Shown: positions 34,574-43,399 of the stretch, piece by piece | Layout of the letters: each line of letters opens with the position of its first letter | Position numbering within the stretch: the first letter of the stretch is position 1 | Assembly (NCBI GenBank): GCA_963558655.1 | Contig: CAUWHJ010000003.1 | Span: 103,008-167,007 of the forward strand | DNA length: 64,000 nt | Direction of reading: 5' to 3' | Source: UMGS1590 sp963558655 | GTDB lineage: Bacteria > Bacillota > Peptococcia > Peptococcales > Peptococcaceae | Program-made: the position numbers and the translations under genes | Notes under the pieces: model-generated | The model's database searches: none | The model's input: the letters and a program-made list of their open reading frames with translations, nothing else | Told to the model about the DNA's origin: nothing

Positions 34574-36574
34574 TTATTCTCCTTCCAATAATTCACATAA
34601 TGCAGCTTCATCAAGCACTGGTATATTTAAGCTAAGCGCTTTATCATACTTTGATCCTGGTTTTTCGCCAGCAACGACATATGATGTTTTCTTGCTGACA
34701 CTGCCAGTCACCTTACCGCCATGCGCTTCAATCATGGCTTTGGCTTCATCTCTGGAATATGTTGGCAGTGTTCCTGTGAGCACAAAAGTATGTCCTGCCA
34801 CAGTTTGTGCCACCGTCTCAGCTGTTGTCTGGCGCACCATACAAACCCCAAGTTCTTCAAGCAGTTGAAGTTGTTCTCTATTGTGTACATTGGCAAAAAA
34901 GCCTACCACTTCTTGAGCAATTAACGCCCCAATCTGATCAATGCCTTGCAGCGTTTCAGCATCTGCCGCCATAAGAGCTTCCATGCTGGTAAAATGACGT
35001 TCGAGGATTTTGCTTGTTTCAAGGCCTACCAAAGGAATCCCCAAACCATAAATAACACGATAAAGGTCATTATCCTTCGATGCTGTGATGGCATTCAGCA
35101 AATTGGTCGCTTTTGCTTCTGCAAAACGTTCCAGCGTAAGAAGCGATTCCATCGACAAACGATATAGATCCGGCAGTTCTTTTACCAGCCCGTTTTCATA
35201 CAACTGATTGACAATCTCCGGCCCAAGGCCAACAATATCCATCGCATCTTTGCTGGCAAAATGCGTGATACGTGCCCGCACCTGTGCTGGACAAGCCAAG
35301 GCATTCATGCAACGAATAGCAGCCTCGCCTTCCACCTGTACAAGCTCACTGCCACATTCCGGACATATCATTGGAAAAACGTAAGACACAGCACCTGCCG
35401 AACGCTTTTCTTTCACAACATGGTCAATCTCCGGAATAACATCGCCCGCCTTTTGTATCACAACCGTGTCACCAACGCGAATGTCTTTTTCTTCAATGAA
35501 AGCACGATTGTGCAAGGTAGCGCGGCGAATCGTTGACCCCGCCACAAACACTGGATCAAGCTCACCAACAGGCGTTGCTACACCGGTGCGGCCAATTTGC
35601 AAAGTGATGGCATTCAAACGCGTAGTCTTTTGTTCGGGCGGAAATTTATAAGCAATAGCCCAACGTGGGGTTTTTGCACGCATACCAAGCTGCTTTTGTA
35701 AGGCAAGGTCGTTGAGTTTAATAACCATGCCGTCAATCTCATAAGGCAGTTCCTGGCGTTTTTCTTTCCAATACATACAATAGTCGTATGCTTCATCAAT
35801 CGTTGCACAAAGTTTATTTTGTATAGGTGGCAAATGCTGTTCCCGAATGAAAGCAATCGCCTCTTCCTGAGATGTCAATCCACACGCCTGGTCGTTCATC
35901 ACCGTATAAAAAATACCGCTTAATCTGCGTTTAGCCGTCACAGCTAGATCCAGTTGACGCAATGAACCCGCCGCAGCATTGCGTGGATTTGCAAAAAGCG
36001 GCTCACCCAAGGCATCACGTGTTTCATTGAGCTGCAAAAACGCTTTCTTCGGCATATAAATTTCGCCGCGAATGGCAACATCACCATCTGTATATGGAAT
36101 AGCAAGCGGCACACTGCGAATCGTACGCACATTGCTTGTCACATCTTCGCCTTCACTACCATCGCCCCGCGTTGCCGCCGTTACAAGCTGCCCTTTTTGA
36201 TAATAGAGCGCAATAGAAAGCCCATCAATCTTAAATTCCACCGAATACTGAATCCGACTTGCCGGCACTTCTTTACGCAAACTTTGGTCAAACGCCTGTA
36301 ATTCATCGAGTGAAAACGCATTGGCCAAACTTTGTAAAGGCAGCGGATGTTGATATGAACGGAACCCTTCTTTCACAGCACCACCAACGCGCTGTGTTGG
36401 GGAATCTGCGGCAATGTCATCTGGATGTAGGCGTTCAAAAGCCTGAAGCGCCCGATAACGCTCATCATATGCCGCATCACTAAGCTCTGGCGCATCAAGC
36501 ACATAGTAAAGATATTCATGGTAACGAATGTCGTCCATCATAGCTTGGTACTGTTGTTGTTCATCCTTGGTCAT
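34574..36574 (-). CDS. ligA: NAD-dependent DNA ligase
   Basis: Seals nicks in replication and repair using NAD. The 666-residue protein, a normal length, has domain Ia (YHEYLYYVLDAPELSDAAYD), the adenylated lysine in EFKIDGLSIA, an OB fold, the zinc finger with CPECG and CMNALACP, helix-hairpin-helix repeats and a C-terminal BRCT domain (GHTFVLTGTLPTYSRDEAKA). The start at 36574 follows GGCGGTGA; upstream in-frame codons are probably untranslated. Confidence 0.97.
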   Translation of the reverse strand: MTKDEQQQYQAMMDDIRYHEYLYYVLDAPELSDAAYDERYRALQAFERLHPDDIAADSPTQRVGGAVKEGFRSYQHPLPLQSLANAFSLDELQAFDQSLRKEVPASRIQYSVEFKIDGLSIALYYQKGQLVTAATRGDGSEGEDVTSNVRTIRSVPLAIPYTDGDVAIRGEIYMPKKAFLQLNETRDALGEPLFANPRNAAAGSLRQLDLAVTAKRRLSGIFYTVMNDQACGLTSQEEAIAFIREQHLPPIQNKLCATIDEAYDYCMYWKEKRQELPYEIDGMVIKLNDLALQKQLGMRAKTPRWAIAYKFPPEQKTTRLNAITLQIGRTGVATPVGELDPVFVAGSTIRRATLHNRAFIEEKDIRVGDTVVIQKAGDVIPEIDHVVKEKRSAGAVSYVFPMICPECGSELVQVEGEAAIRCMNALACPAQVRARITHFASKDAMDIVGLGPEIVNQLYENGLVKELPDLYRLSMESLLTLERFAEAKATNLLNAITASKDNDLYRVIYGLGIPLVGLETSKILERHFTSMEALMAADAETLQGIDQIGALIAQEVVGFFANVHNREQLQLLEELGVCMVRQTTAETVAQTVAGHTFVLTGTLPTYSRDEAKAMIEAHGGKVTGSVSKKTSYVVAGEKPGSKYDKALSLNIPVLDEAALCELLEGE

Positions 36575-36725
36575 TATTGCTGTCACCGCCTTTCCGCGTT
36601 TAATGACCGTAAAACCATTCTTAATTATACTGGAAGCACCGGCTTTCATGCAAGCTCTTTAGGCAAGAACCACCTGTCAACCTGTGCATTTGACCAAACG
36701 CAGCCATTCATTGTTTCTCCTATAA

Positions 36726-36767
36726 AAAAACGACACACCACATGTCATGTGCAGTGTGTCGTTTTAT
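36726..36767 (-). terminator. terminator after the PBP gene
   Basis: AAAACGACACAC pairs with GTGTGTCGTTTT around a palindromic inner segment, followed on the minus strand by a T-rich stretch. It separates the pfpI-PBP unit from ligA. Confidence 0.8.
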
Positions 36768-36778
36768 CTATTTTGCAA

Positions 36779-38614
36779 TTATTCTGCGCTAGCGTTTTCA
36801 CCTTCGTCTGTTGTCGCCAAGCCACTTGGACTATATGCGCCGCCTTTCGCTGTATAAAGGCTACTCACATACTGACCAAGATAAGCTGCATTGACATCTG
36901 AGCCGCCACGATTTTCAACATAGTTCACCTGGATACAAGCTGTCCAATGTGGATTTTTCAAATCGCCACCACAAATCCAGCCAAGGTTGGTGGAACCATC
37001 AACACCAATTTCGGCGGTTCCCGTCTTTGCATACACAGTTGCCCCAACGTCACTGGCATCTGCCAATGGATGCTGAATGGTAACTGCATCACGCAGTGCA
37101 TTTTTGATGAAATCAATATGTTCCTGACTGGTGCCAGTGTCAATCCATACCTCTGGTTCTTCATCCAAAGCGTATAATGGCTTCATGATTTTGCCACCAT
37201 TTTCCAGACAAGCGTAGGTCAGAGCTTGTTGCAGTGGTGTCGTCATCACCTGATACTGCCCATAAGCAGAATCCGCAAGACCAGTTTCATGCCCATCAGC
37301 AATAACGCCATCGGCGGTAATTTGGCTGGTGTCCACCTGATAAGCACCAGGTACTTTTTCGCCGTAGCCAAGAGATTTCATACCATTATTAAATGTATCA
37401 TATCCCATGTCTAACGCACAGCGGGCAAAAAAGATGTTATCAGAATACACAAGTGCATCATGCAAGTTGACCCAACCATTATACGGTACCACACGATGCA
37501 CCTTATAGCTTCCCCAACCGCCTGGTGGCGCCCAGTCTTCGCCATAGATTTCATAGCCGGTTTCTAAGGACATACTGCCGCTGTTGAGACCAATGAGCGT
37601 TGTCAAAAGTTTTTGTGTGGAGCCAGGCGTATTTTTTTGTGCAAAAATCCCGTTACCTGGCGTAACGCCTGCTTCTGCTGCGGCCGCATAATCTTCAGCA
37701 CTCATATTCTCATCCAACCACATAGTTGGGTCGTAAGAAAAACCATCTGCCATCACCAATACTTGTCCAGTGCTTGGTTCCACAAGCACCGCAGCTGCAG
37801 TTTCTCCACTAATGGTTTCAGCAGCAAGACGTTGTGCTTCTAAATCGATGGTCGTCGTCACATCTTCCCCATCTGCTGGTTCGGTGTAAATCAACACGTT
37901 ATCCGGCTTATCGCTAAACGTCACCGTCAAACCTGCCGTTGCAACAAGCCTATCTTGATAAGCCTGCTCAAAACCGCTACGCCCAACTTCCGTACCAACC
38001 GAAACATCGCCAACAGAACCAGATTCAATTTCAGCCGCAGTAGCCGCGCGTACATAGCCTACGCAAGAAGAAGCAATGGCGGCCTGTGGATACTGACGCA
38101 CACCATTTTCATCATCTTTTGCCAACACCTCGCCATCACGGGCGTAGAGCGTACCTCGTTTGCCTTGGGTCACTTTGATATTCAACGTGTTATCAGCGGT
38201 CAGCCCGGAAAGAACCGCTTCTGGCGTCCAGGCCAACTTCATATCTGCATCGCTTCCCGTAAAAGCAAGTTGTACTGGTAAGTCTGCCGTCCAGCCGGCG
38301 CCATTAAAAGTCACAGTTGCATCATAAACCGTCTGCCCATCTGCCGAAGCATCCTTGTTGCGCTTGAGATCTGCATAATCGACACTTTCTACAGCTAATG
38401 CATCGTAGACGGCACTCATACGCTCTGCAACAACATCCTGGGATATATTCTGTTTCGTTGCATCGTCACAAATATCATATACCTGCGCAGGATCCATGGT
38501 TTCTAATACCGTTTCCACTTCGTCAAGCCGATCTTTCGCTTCCTGGCTTTCACAACCAGAAAACACCCCCACTGCCGCAAGAGCTAACAATAATACGATT
38601 CCTAATTTCTTCAT
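36779..38614 (-). CDS. class B penicillin-binding protein, MecA/PBP3-like lipoprotein
   Basis: Transpeptidase that cross-links peptidoglycan outside the membrane. The 611-residue protein starts with a lipoprotein-like signal, MKKLGIVLLLALAAVGV then FSGC. An NTF2-like MecA N-terminal domain covers about residues 25-145, then the PBP dimer region (KRGTLYARDGEVLA). The transpeptidase domain has SxxK in TPGSTQKLL, SxN in YSDNIFFA and KTG in YAKTGTAE, so it should be active and bind beta-lactams. Low-affinity PBP2a has the same layout, but this architecture is also an ordinary housekeeping PBP in Bacillota. Resistance cannot be inferred. Confidence 0.9.
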   Translation of the reverse strand: MKKLGIVLLLALAAVGVFSGCESQEAKDRLDEVETVLETMDPAQVYDICDDATKQNISQDVVAERMSAVYDALAVESVDYADLKRNKDASADGQTVYDATVTFNGAGWTADLPVQLAFTGSDADMKLAWTPEAVLSGLTADNTLNIKVTQGKRGTLYARDGEVLAKDDENGVRQYPQAAIASSCVGYVRAATAAEIESGSVGDVSVGTEVGRSGFEQAYQDRLVATAGLTVTFSDKPDNVLIYTEPADGEDVTTTIDLEAQRLAAETISGETAAAVLVEPSTGQVLVMADGFSYDPTMWLDENMSAEDYAAAAEAGVTPGNGIFAQKNTPGSTQKLLTTLIGLNSGSMSLETGYEIYGEDWAPPGGWGSYKVHRVVPYNGWVNLHDALVYSDNIFFARCALDMGYDTFNNGMKSLGYGEKVPGAYQVDTSQITADGVIADGHETGLADSAYGQYQVMTTPLQQALTYACLENGGKIMKPLYALDEEPEVWIDTGTSQEHIDFIKNALRDAVTIQHPLADASDVGATVYAKTGTAEIGVDGSTNLGWICGGDLKNPHWTACIQVNYVENRGGSDVNAAYLGQYVSSLYTAKGGAYSPSGLATTDEGENASAE

Positions 38615-38643
38615 GCCATCATCCTGTTGAGTTCAAAAATCAC

Positions 38644-39222
38644 TTAAAGTCCCAGATTTTTTTCAACAACATCCATAATTACAGCTTTTTTCACTTCTTC
38701 AGCTTTTTCAGCACCAAATAACGCTTCTACCAAAGCCAAGGCAAAATAGCCAGATGCGCCTGGACCACGGGAAGTGATCACCTTGCCATCAATAACAACC
38801 GTATCTTCGCTGAAACTACCAATATTTTTCAGCTCACCTTCCCAACCAGGATAACAAGTCGTACACTTATTTACAAGCACACCAGCATGATCAAGTACAG
38901 AAGGACCAGCGCAAAGCGATGTTACCCATTTATCCTGATCGGCCATTTCCTTAACAAAAGCAAGCACTTTGGCATTTGCAAGGAGATTTGGTACACCCGG
39001 AAGTCCCCCTGGTATAACAACCATATCATAATCTTCTGGTTTAATATCTTCTAAAAAAGAATCTGCTTGCACTAATACCTGATGAGCGCCAGGCACAGCG
39101 ATATCTTCAATGGTGCTAATCACATCCACAAGAGCGCCAGCACGACGCAAATAATCAACAGGCGTCAACGCCTCGATCTCCTCATAGCCAGGTGCCAATA
39201 ACACACATACACGTTTTTCCAT
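38644..39222 (-). CDS. DJ-1/PfpI family protein
   Basis: A 192-residue DJ-1 superfamily protein. It begins RVCVLLAPGYEEIEALTPVDYLRRAG, with the conserved Glu of the active site. The reactive Cys sits in the nucleophile elbow SLCAGPSVLDHAG. The closest group is YajL/ThiJ-like, reported as chaperones or glyoxalase/deglycase enzymes; the exact activity is disputed. AGGAGGG precedes the ATG. The PBP gene follows 29 bases later. Confidence 0.9.
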   Translation of the reverse strand: MEKRVCVLLAPGYEEIEALTPVDYLRRAGALVDVISTIEDIAVPGAHQVLVQADSFLEDIKPEDYDMVVIPGGLPGVPNLLANAKVLAFVKEMADQDKWVTSLCAGPSVLDHAGVLVNKCTTCYPGWEGELKNIGSFSEDTVVIDGKVITSRGPGASGYFALALVEALFGAEKAEEVKKAVIMDVVEKNLGL

Positions 39223-39402
39223 AAGAATCCCTCCTATAATGTTGAAAGACTTTGTGTTATACTATAAGCCACAGAATCATTCTTATTATAACAAAAATTG
39301 ACTGAGATGCTACTGCAAAAGTACAAGTATCACTTTCTTTTTACAAAATACAACGACTACTTGTCATTGTTGGAATTTCTAACGAAGCAAAGGAGGTTTT
39401 TT

Positions 39403-39708
39403 ATGGCACTCATGGAAATCACCATCATCCCTATGGGCACCGGCACCACCAGTTGCAGCCCTTACATTGCACGCGTGCTGGATATTGCCAAGGCAGATCC
39501 TGCTGTCACCTATCAGTTAAATCCGATGGGCACTACCTTAGAAGGCGAACTCAGCGCACTTTACCGCTGTTTACAAAATATGCAGGAAGCGCTCTTCGAT
39601 GATGGCATTCAACGCGTCTACACGATCGCTAAAATTGACGATCGCCGCGATAAATATCAAACAATGACCGAACGCATTCAATCAGTGGAGGAAAAACAAC
39701 ATGACTAA
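39403..39708 (+). CDS. MTH1187/YkoF-like thiamine-binding protein
   Basis: A 101-residue alpha/beta protein of the MTH1187 family (YqgV-like), with ITIIPMGTGTTSCSPYIARVLDI near the start, YQLNPMGTTLEGE in the middle and KIDDRRDK at the end. Some members bind thiamine or hydroxymethylpyrimidine-like ligands. AAGGAGG lies directly before ATG at 39403; an in-frame extension to 39298 has no ribosome binding site. The next gene overlaps by eight bases, so the two probably act together. Confidence 0.82.
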   Translation: MALMEITIIPMGTGTTSCSPYIARVLDIAKADPAVTYQLNPMGTTLEGELSALYRCLQNMQEALFDDGIQRVYTIAKIDDRRDKYQTMTERIQSVEEKQHD

Positions 39709-40201
39709 TGCCAAACTTAATGTATTACTTGCTACCGCTCTCGACAAAGCTGCTGACAATCGCGCTCAAGCAGATCGTATTATGAAACGTTTTGCACTGG
39801 CGCAAGCACTGGCTGTTGAGGAACAACTCAGCGACGATGACACGCGCATTGTTGCAGCTGCTACAGCCCTTTATGACCTCAACGACGACCAGGTCAATCC
39901 TCATGATAATGAAGGTGACGCTTTCAAACCGATTGTCATCTCTAACTACATTAAAGATTTACTTGATGACGCCAACTTACCAGTTTTTGAAGCCAGCGCT
40001 GTGGGTTCGCTGATTGCCATGCAAAAACATGGTACTGCTATTGAAAATAACCTACATAGATTACTGCTTGACATCAACACCTTGGCCACACTTGACGAAC
40101 CACAAACCACCGTTGAAGAAGCAAAAGCAGCGATGGAAACGCTCACACACGCTTCTGCCAAACGTCGTTTAGCCTTATTATTCGGTCTCGACGAACAATA
40201 A
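39701..40201 (+). CDS. unknown 166-residue protein, possibly a degenerate HD-type helical domain
   Basis: I do not recognise a characterised family. The protein is all-helical and acidic. The stretch MKRFALAQALAVEEQLSDDDTRIVAAATALYDLND resembles the start of HD phosphohydrolase domains, but the metal-binding His and His-Asp pair are replaced (for example LYDLN for LHDIG), so hydrolase activity is unlikely. GGAGG precedes the ATG. Overlap with the MTH1187-like gene suggests a two-gene unit ending in the terminator at 40214. Confidence 0.6.
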   Translation: MTNAKLNVLLATALDKAADNRAQADRIMKRFALAQALAVEEQLSDDDTRIVAAATALYDLNDDQVNPHDNEGDAFKPIVISNYIKDLLDDANLPVFEASAVGSLIAMQKHGTAIENNLHRLLLDINTLATLDEPQTTVEEAKAAMETLTHASAKRRLALLFGLDEQ

Positions 40202-40213
40202 ATAAAATCATTC

Positions 40214-40264
40214 AAAAGGGAGCCTGTCGTACCAACGTCACATTGGCACGACAGGCTCCCTTTA
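40214..40264. terminator. bidirectional terminator
   Basis: AAAGGGAGCCTGTCGT and its complement ACGACAGGCTCCCTTT enclose a shorter CCAA/TTGG pairing and loop. It lies between two converging genes and overlaps the stop codon of the ferredoxin-like gene. Confidence 0.85.
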
Positions 40265-41344
40265 ATATTTATTACGACAAATCACACAAGTGGTTTGTCC
40301 TTTTTCTGTGGGATAAAACCATTCTCCACAATACTCACAAACAACAGCCGTCCCTTCCGCCAATGCACGCCAATGTGGCGTAGCAATATCGGCAACGGTA
40401 AGGCCATGCTCCCAATGCAAGCCATGCTCCGGACAAAGGTCCACGCATACTCCACAACGCGCACAGAGCACATCATGATGCGCCAGAACAGCCTTTCCCT
40501 CTTCTTCAACAATCGCCACCGCCTGCCACGGACAAAGTTTTTCACAGGTACGACAAAAACGGCAACGTGTCGCTGCCAGCGCCTGCAAAGGAATCACTGC
40601 TTCGTCCTCTCGCTTTGACATGGCTTCATACAATTCATGCAGCACAAGCGTTTGCGATTGTGTTTTTTCAAAACACAATGCCTGTTTTGATTGTACCGTT
40701 TCTCTGAACGCATCAAGATAACCGTTCATCGAGCGCTTTGTGTATTGTTTGGCAGCATATTTAACCGTTTCCAACTGCTTTTTCATATATTCTCGACGCG
40801 TATTGATGTCACCAAAATGCGTCTGCAAATAATCATTCATCGCCTCTTTCTCGCGAATGATGTGCAGTTTTTCTTCATAAGCAGTCAGGCCATACCGCTG
40901 CATCAACACGGTTTGTCCTTTAGGAAACCAATCATAGGTACAGGCAGAACAGGTCTCTTCATCAGCAAAAAGAACCACTTCGCCAAACCGGTGCACAAGC
41001 ATCGCCAACTGCAACCAGGTAAATTGCTGTAAACACCCTGTTGAAAAAACCGGCATATCCGAAAAATCATGTTTGCGGCAGGCAATCACCAGTGGCCCTT
41101 CTGGTGGCACAGCCAATATCTCAGGGAAATCCATAGTAAACACATCATGCGGGCACGCTTGAATACAACGCCCACAACCATCGCAAGTTTCCACTTCAAT
41201 CTGACCATTACGCAACTGAATGCTACCGCTGGGACACACCTGCATACAACGTGCACAGCTGGCTTTCGGCGAAAACTGATGGATACATCGCTCGCTATGC
41301 ACTTCCACAGGCGCTGATAGGGCAATTAAATCAGACAGATTCAC
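40262..41344 (-). CDS. multi-cluster 4Fe-4S ferredoxin-like protein with terminal zinc ribbon
   Basis: A 360-residue cytoplasmic protein with four ferredoxin-type motifs in two pairs. The N-terminal pair is CARCMQVCPSG and CDGCGRCIQACPHD; the C-terminal pair is CRFCRTCEKLCPWQ and CARCGVCVDLCPEH. A CxxC pair of rubredoxin or zinc-ribbon type, CEYCG and CVIC, ends the protein. The middle (about 90-250) is helical and carries one CSAC. Up to four clusters are possible. An electron-transfer or redox-partner role follows from the motifs, but the partner enzyme is not evident from neighbours. It starts GTG with GAAGGTGG upstream. Confidence 0.8.
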   Translation of the reverse strand: MNLSDLIALSAPVEVHSERCIHQFSPKASCARCMQVCPSGSIQLRNGQIEVETCDGCGRCIQACPHDVFTMDFPEILAVPPEGPLVIACRKHDFSDMPVFSTGCLQQFTWLQLAMLVHRFGEVVLFADEETCSACTYDWFPKGQTVLMQRYGLTAYEEKLHIIREKEAMNDYLQTHFGDINTRREYMKKQLETVKYAAKQYTKRSMNGYLDAFRETVQSKQALCFEKTQSQTLVLHELYEAMSKREDEAVIPLQALAATRCRFCRTCEKLCPWQAVAIVEEEGKAVLAHHDVLCARCGVCVDLCPEHGLHWEHGLTVADIATPHWRALAEGTAVVCEYCGEWFYPTEKGQTTCVICRNKY

Positions 41345-41370
41345 AAAAAGCCACCTTCTTCACTCCAAAC

Positions 41371-41838
41371 TCAACGCATACGCGGCATGAAACGACGACG
41401 TTTTGGCACTTTGCGCTTAATCAATTTAACCATACGCATCAACGATGACACCAAAACCAAACCTATTGCCATGGCGCCCATTGACAGCAAGGTGTCCACA
41501 CCATACGAATAAAATTCAGCAATTTGGCTATTGAGCAAGCTGTCAATCGTATTGTAAAACTTGATCCCAGGCACAATTGGAAGAATGGCAATTGTTGTAA
41601 TGACCATGACGGGGACCTTGGTGAGTCGCGCAAAAATTTCTGCATAAATACACATAATGACCGTCGGCACAAAAAACTGAAAAACGATGCTTGTACCAGT
41701 TAAAAGATCAAACACAATTTTACCTAAAAGGCCGCAAGTTGCAGAGCAAATTGCCAAGCGCACCCTGCTTTCATAAAGTATCGCAAAGAAAAACGACGAT
41801 GTAAATGCGGCAATATAGATAGACAATTCATGGATCAT
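41371..41838 (-). CDS. ThrE-family threonine/serine exporter, small membrane subunit
   Basis: A 155-residue protein with about four membrane helices and the segment TVIMCIYAEIFARLTKVP followed by PGIKFYNTIDSLL. This corresponds to the second half of ThrE (ThrE_2 domain). Its ATG overlaps the stop of the larger subunit gene by four bases. In Corynebacterium both halves are one polypeptide; the split form is common in Bacillota. Export of threonine or serine is inferred from the family. Confidence 0.85.
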   Translation of the reverse strand: MIHELSIYIAAFTSSFFFAILYESRVRLAICSATCGLLGKIVFDLLTGTSIVFQFFVPTVIMCIYAEIFARLTKVPVMVITTIAILPIVPGIKFYNTIDSLLNSQIAEFYSYGVDTLLSMGAMAIGLVLVSSLMRMVKLIKRKVPKRRRFMPRMR

Positions 41839-42620
41839 ATTGGCAACACCTTCATAAGGAAAGGAAACGTTGCGTAAGCCAACGCTGAACCAATCGCGAT
41901 TGCTACTGCAATCACAATAGCTTCGACAGTTTCAATCAAACCAGCACTAAGGTCTTTAGCAATCACATCACGCACCGCTGTCATGAAACCACGCCCTGGG
42001 AAGAGCATCATCAAAGTGCCGACAACGATAGCGTTCATATGTAGCTGCGGAAAAAATGTCGAAAATAAAAAAGCAACGGCAATCTGTATGTAAGTGGCAA
42101 TCATAGTAGAAAAAAAGTCATTGGCATGCCGCTGCTCCAGCGGAACCGTTACCAAACGCGCCATAAACACGCAAAAAATGGCTACTCCCGCATCGGCAAT
42201 TGAACCACCGCCCATCACCGAAAAAGAAGCTGCCGCTAGTGCATAACTGGTCCATGCAACAATTGGTGAATGACCACAACCTCGACAATAACAAGACAAC
42301 TCATCAATGGCATCATCTGGCGGAACTGGATTAGCGCTAAGACGTCGCGCTAAATCATTAAGACGAATTAAGCGTTCAAAATCAACGGTACGATGGATAA
42401 TGCGCCGTGTTTTGGTATAAGAGATTTCGTCATCGGTTTCAATCGTCACAATAATAATATTTGGCAACGCGTACACATCAATTCGTTTCGCGCCATAAGC
42501 TCTGAGCACAAAAACGATGGATTCCTCTACACGATAAATCTCAGCGCCGTTTTCCATCAGCGCTGCCCCAAGCATAACCGCCAGTTTTAAAGCCTTCTGC
42601 AAATCATAATGCTCAGCCAT
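41835..42620 (-). CDS. ThrE-family threonine/serine exporter, large subunit
   Basis: From ATG at 42620 the protein is 261 residues. It has the soluble DUF1212 part with NGAEIYRVEESIVFVLRAYG and RLIRLNDLARRLSANPVP, then about five membrane helices. The start lies inside the end of the CBS gene (8-base overlap), so the three genes are translationally coupled. Upstream in-frame codons to 42659 are part of the CBS gene and unlikely to be used. Confidence 0.87.
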   Translation of the reverse strand: MAEHYDLQKALKLAVMLGAALMENGAEIYRVEESIVFVLRAYGAKRIDVYALPNIIIVTIETDDEISYTKTRRIIHRTVDFERLIRLNDLARRLSANPVPPDDAIDELSCYCRGCGHSPIVAWTSYALAAASFSVMGGGSIADAGVAIFCVFMARLVTVPLEQRHANDFFSTMIATYIQIAVAFLFSTFFPQLHMNAIVVGTLMMLFPGRGFMTAVRDVIAKDLSAGLIETVEAIVIAVAIAIGSALAYATFPFLMKVLPI

Positions 42621-43083
42621 TGTTGTCGTTATGATGCTCCAGATAGGTTGCACGTACAATATCGTGACGTGTCACAATGCCTAAAAGCTGACCTTCATCA
42701 TTGATAACTGGCACACGATTGATGTTCTTTTCAATCATATAGTCAGCAGCTTCGCTCACTTCATCGTATTCATGCAAAGAAATAACATCTTGTGTCATCA
42801 GCTGAGCAACTGTGGTTGCACCCATTTCTTCCACTTCATTTTTAATGGTTTTAAGGTTAACAGGAATAGCGCCATCAAAAAGCATCAAAAACAGTGGCTT
42901 CGTTAACGGTTTCTGCTGGCGTACCAAATCCCCTTCCGTTAATATACCAATCACGTTGTTAAACGCATCAATCACCGGCGCACCACTCACACCATGATTC
43001 ACAAACAATTCGGCTGCTTTTTCCAACGAATCATTAGGCGATAAGGTTAATACATCTTTTGTCATAATCTCTTTAAGTAACAT
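42613..43083 (-). CDS. CBS-domain protein
   Basis: A 156-residue protein of two CBS repeats: MTKDVLTLSPNDSLEKAAELFVNHGVSGAPVID and LMTQDVISLHEYDEVSEAADYMIEKNINRVPVIN (each shown here only as the start of a repeat). Paired CBS repeats bind adenosyl nucleotides such as AMP, ATP or c-di-AMP and act as energy or signal sensors. It heads the operon with the ThrE halves, so it may gate or regulate that exporter. That link is inferred from position. Confidence 0.85.
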   Translation of the reverse strand: MLLKEIMTKDVLTLSPNDSLEKAAELFVNHGVSGAPVIDAFNNVIGILTEGDLVRQQKPLTKPLFLMLFDGAIPVNLKTIKNEVEEMGATTVAQLMTQDVISLHEYDEVSEAADYMIEKNINRVPVINDEGQLLGIVTRHDIVRATYLEHHNDNNG

Positions 43084-43154
43084 CGTTCTTCCTCCTTCAC
43101 ACAGTTTTCATCATGCTCTTTCGCATGAACAATCGCATAAACTTTTTCAACTTC

Positions 43155-43183
43155 AGTATAGCACGCAAGCGACAGTGCGTCAA
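43155..43183 (-). promoter_or_regulatory. promoter of the CBS-thrE operon
   Basis: On the minus strand TTGACG, 17 bases, TATACT; each hexamer differs from consensus at one position. It lies about 70 bases before the CBS start. The 317-base gap between this operon and carB (43084-43399) holds this promoter, the carB promoter and no gene that I can support. Confidence 0.72.
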
Positions 43184-43309
43184 AGCCAAACGAAACACTC
43201 TCAGCAATTCTCGCGCTTGATTTCTGCCATTCGTCAAAAGCGACAGTTCCTCACCGTTGAGCCTACCGACCAACTTCACAAAAAACCGTCGCTTTCTACA
43301 CAATAGCTC

Positions 43310-43338
43310 TTGATGGAGGCCGCTAGAATGCGATAAAA
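43310..43338 (+). promoter_or_regulatory. probable carB promoter
   Basis: TTGATG, 17 bases, ATAAAA (or GATAAA one base earlier), about 60 bases before the carB start. The direct repeat AACGAGATTAACGAGATTA follows at about 43343. I see neither an ARG box nor a PyrR-type leader in the short leader. Confidence 0.45.
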
Positions 43339-43399
43339 TATGAACGAGATTAACGAGATTATAGATATTTTTCAATCCACAAAGCAAGGGAGTTTTTTT

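Noticed and set aside
36779..38614. Calling the MecA-like PBP an acquired beta-lactam resistance gene
   Set aside because: The same domain layout is common in housekeeping PBPs of Bacillota, and there are no mec regulatory genes or mobile element boundaries nearby.
39262..39292. AGAATCATTCT-like small palindrome and TATAAT-like sequence upstream of the DJ-1 gene, considered as a Fur/PerR box and promoter
   Set aside because: The palindrome is short and lacks the full 15-base PerR or 19-base Fur pattern; no -35 at proper spacing.
43340..43399. In-frame ATG upstream of carB adding 20 codons
   Set aside because: No ribosome binding site before it and it lies at the likely transcription start; the conserved CarB N-terminus begins at 43400 with a good site.
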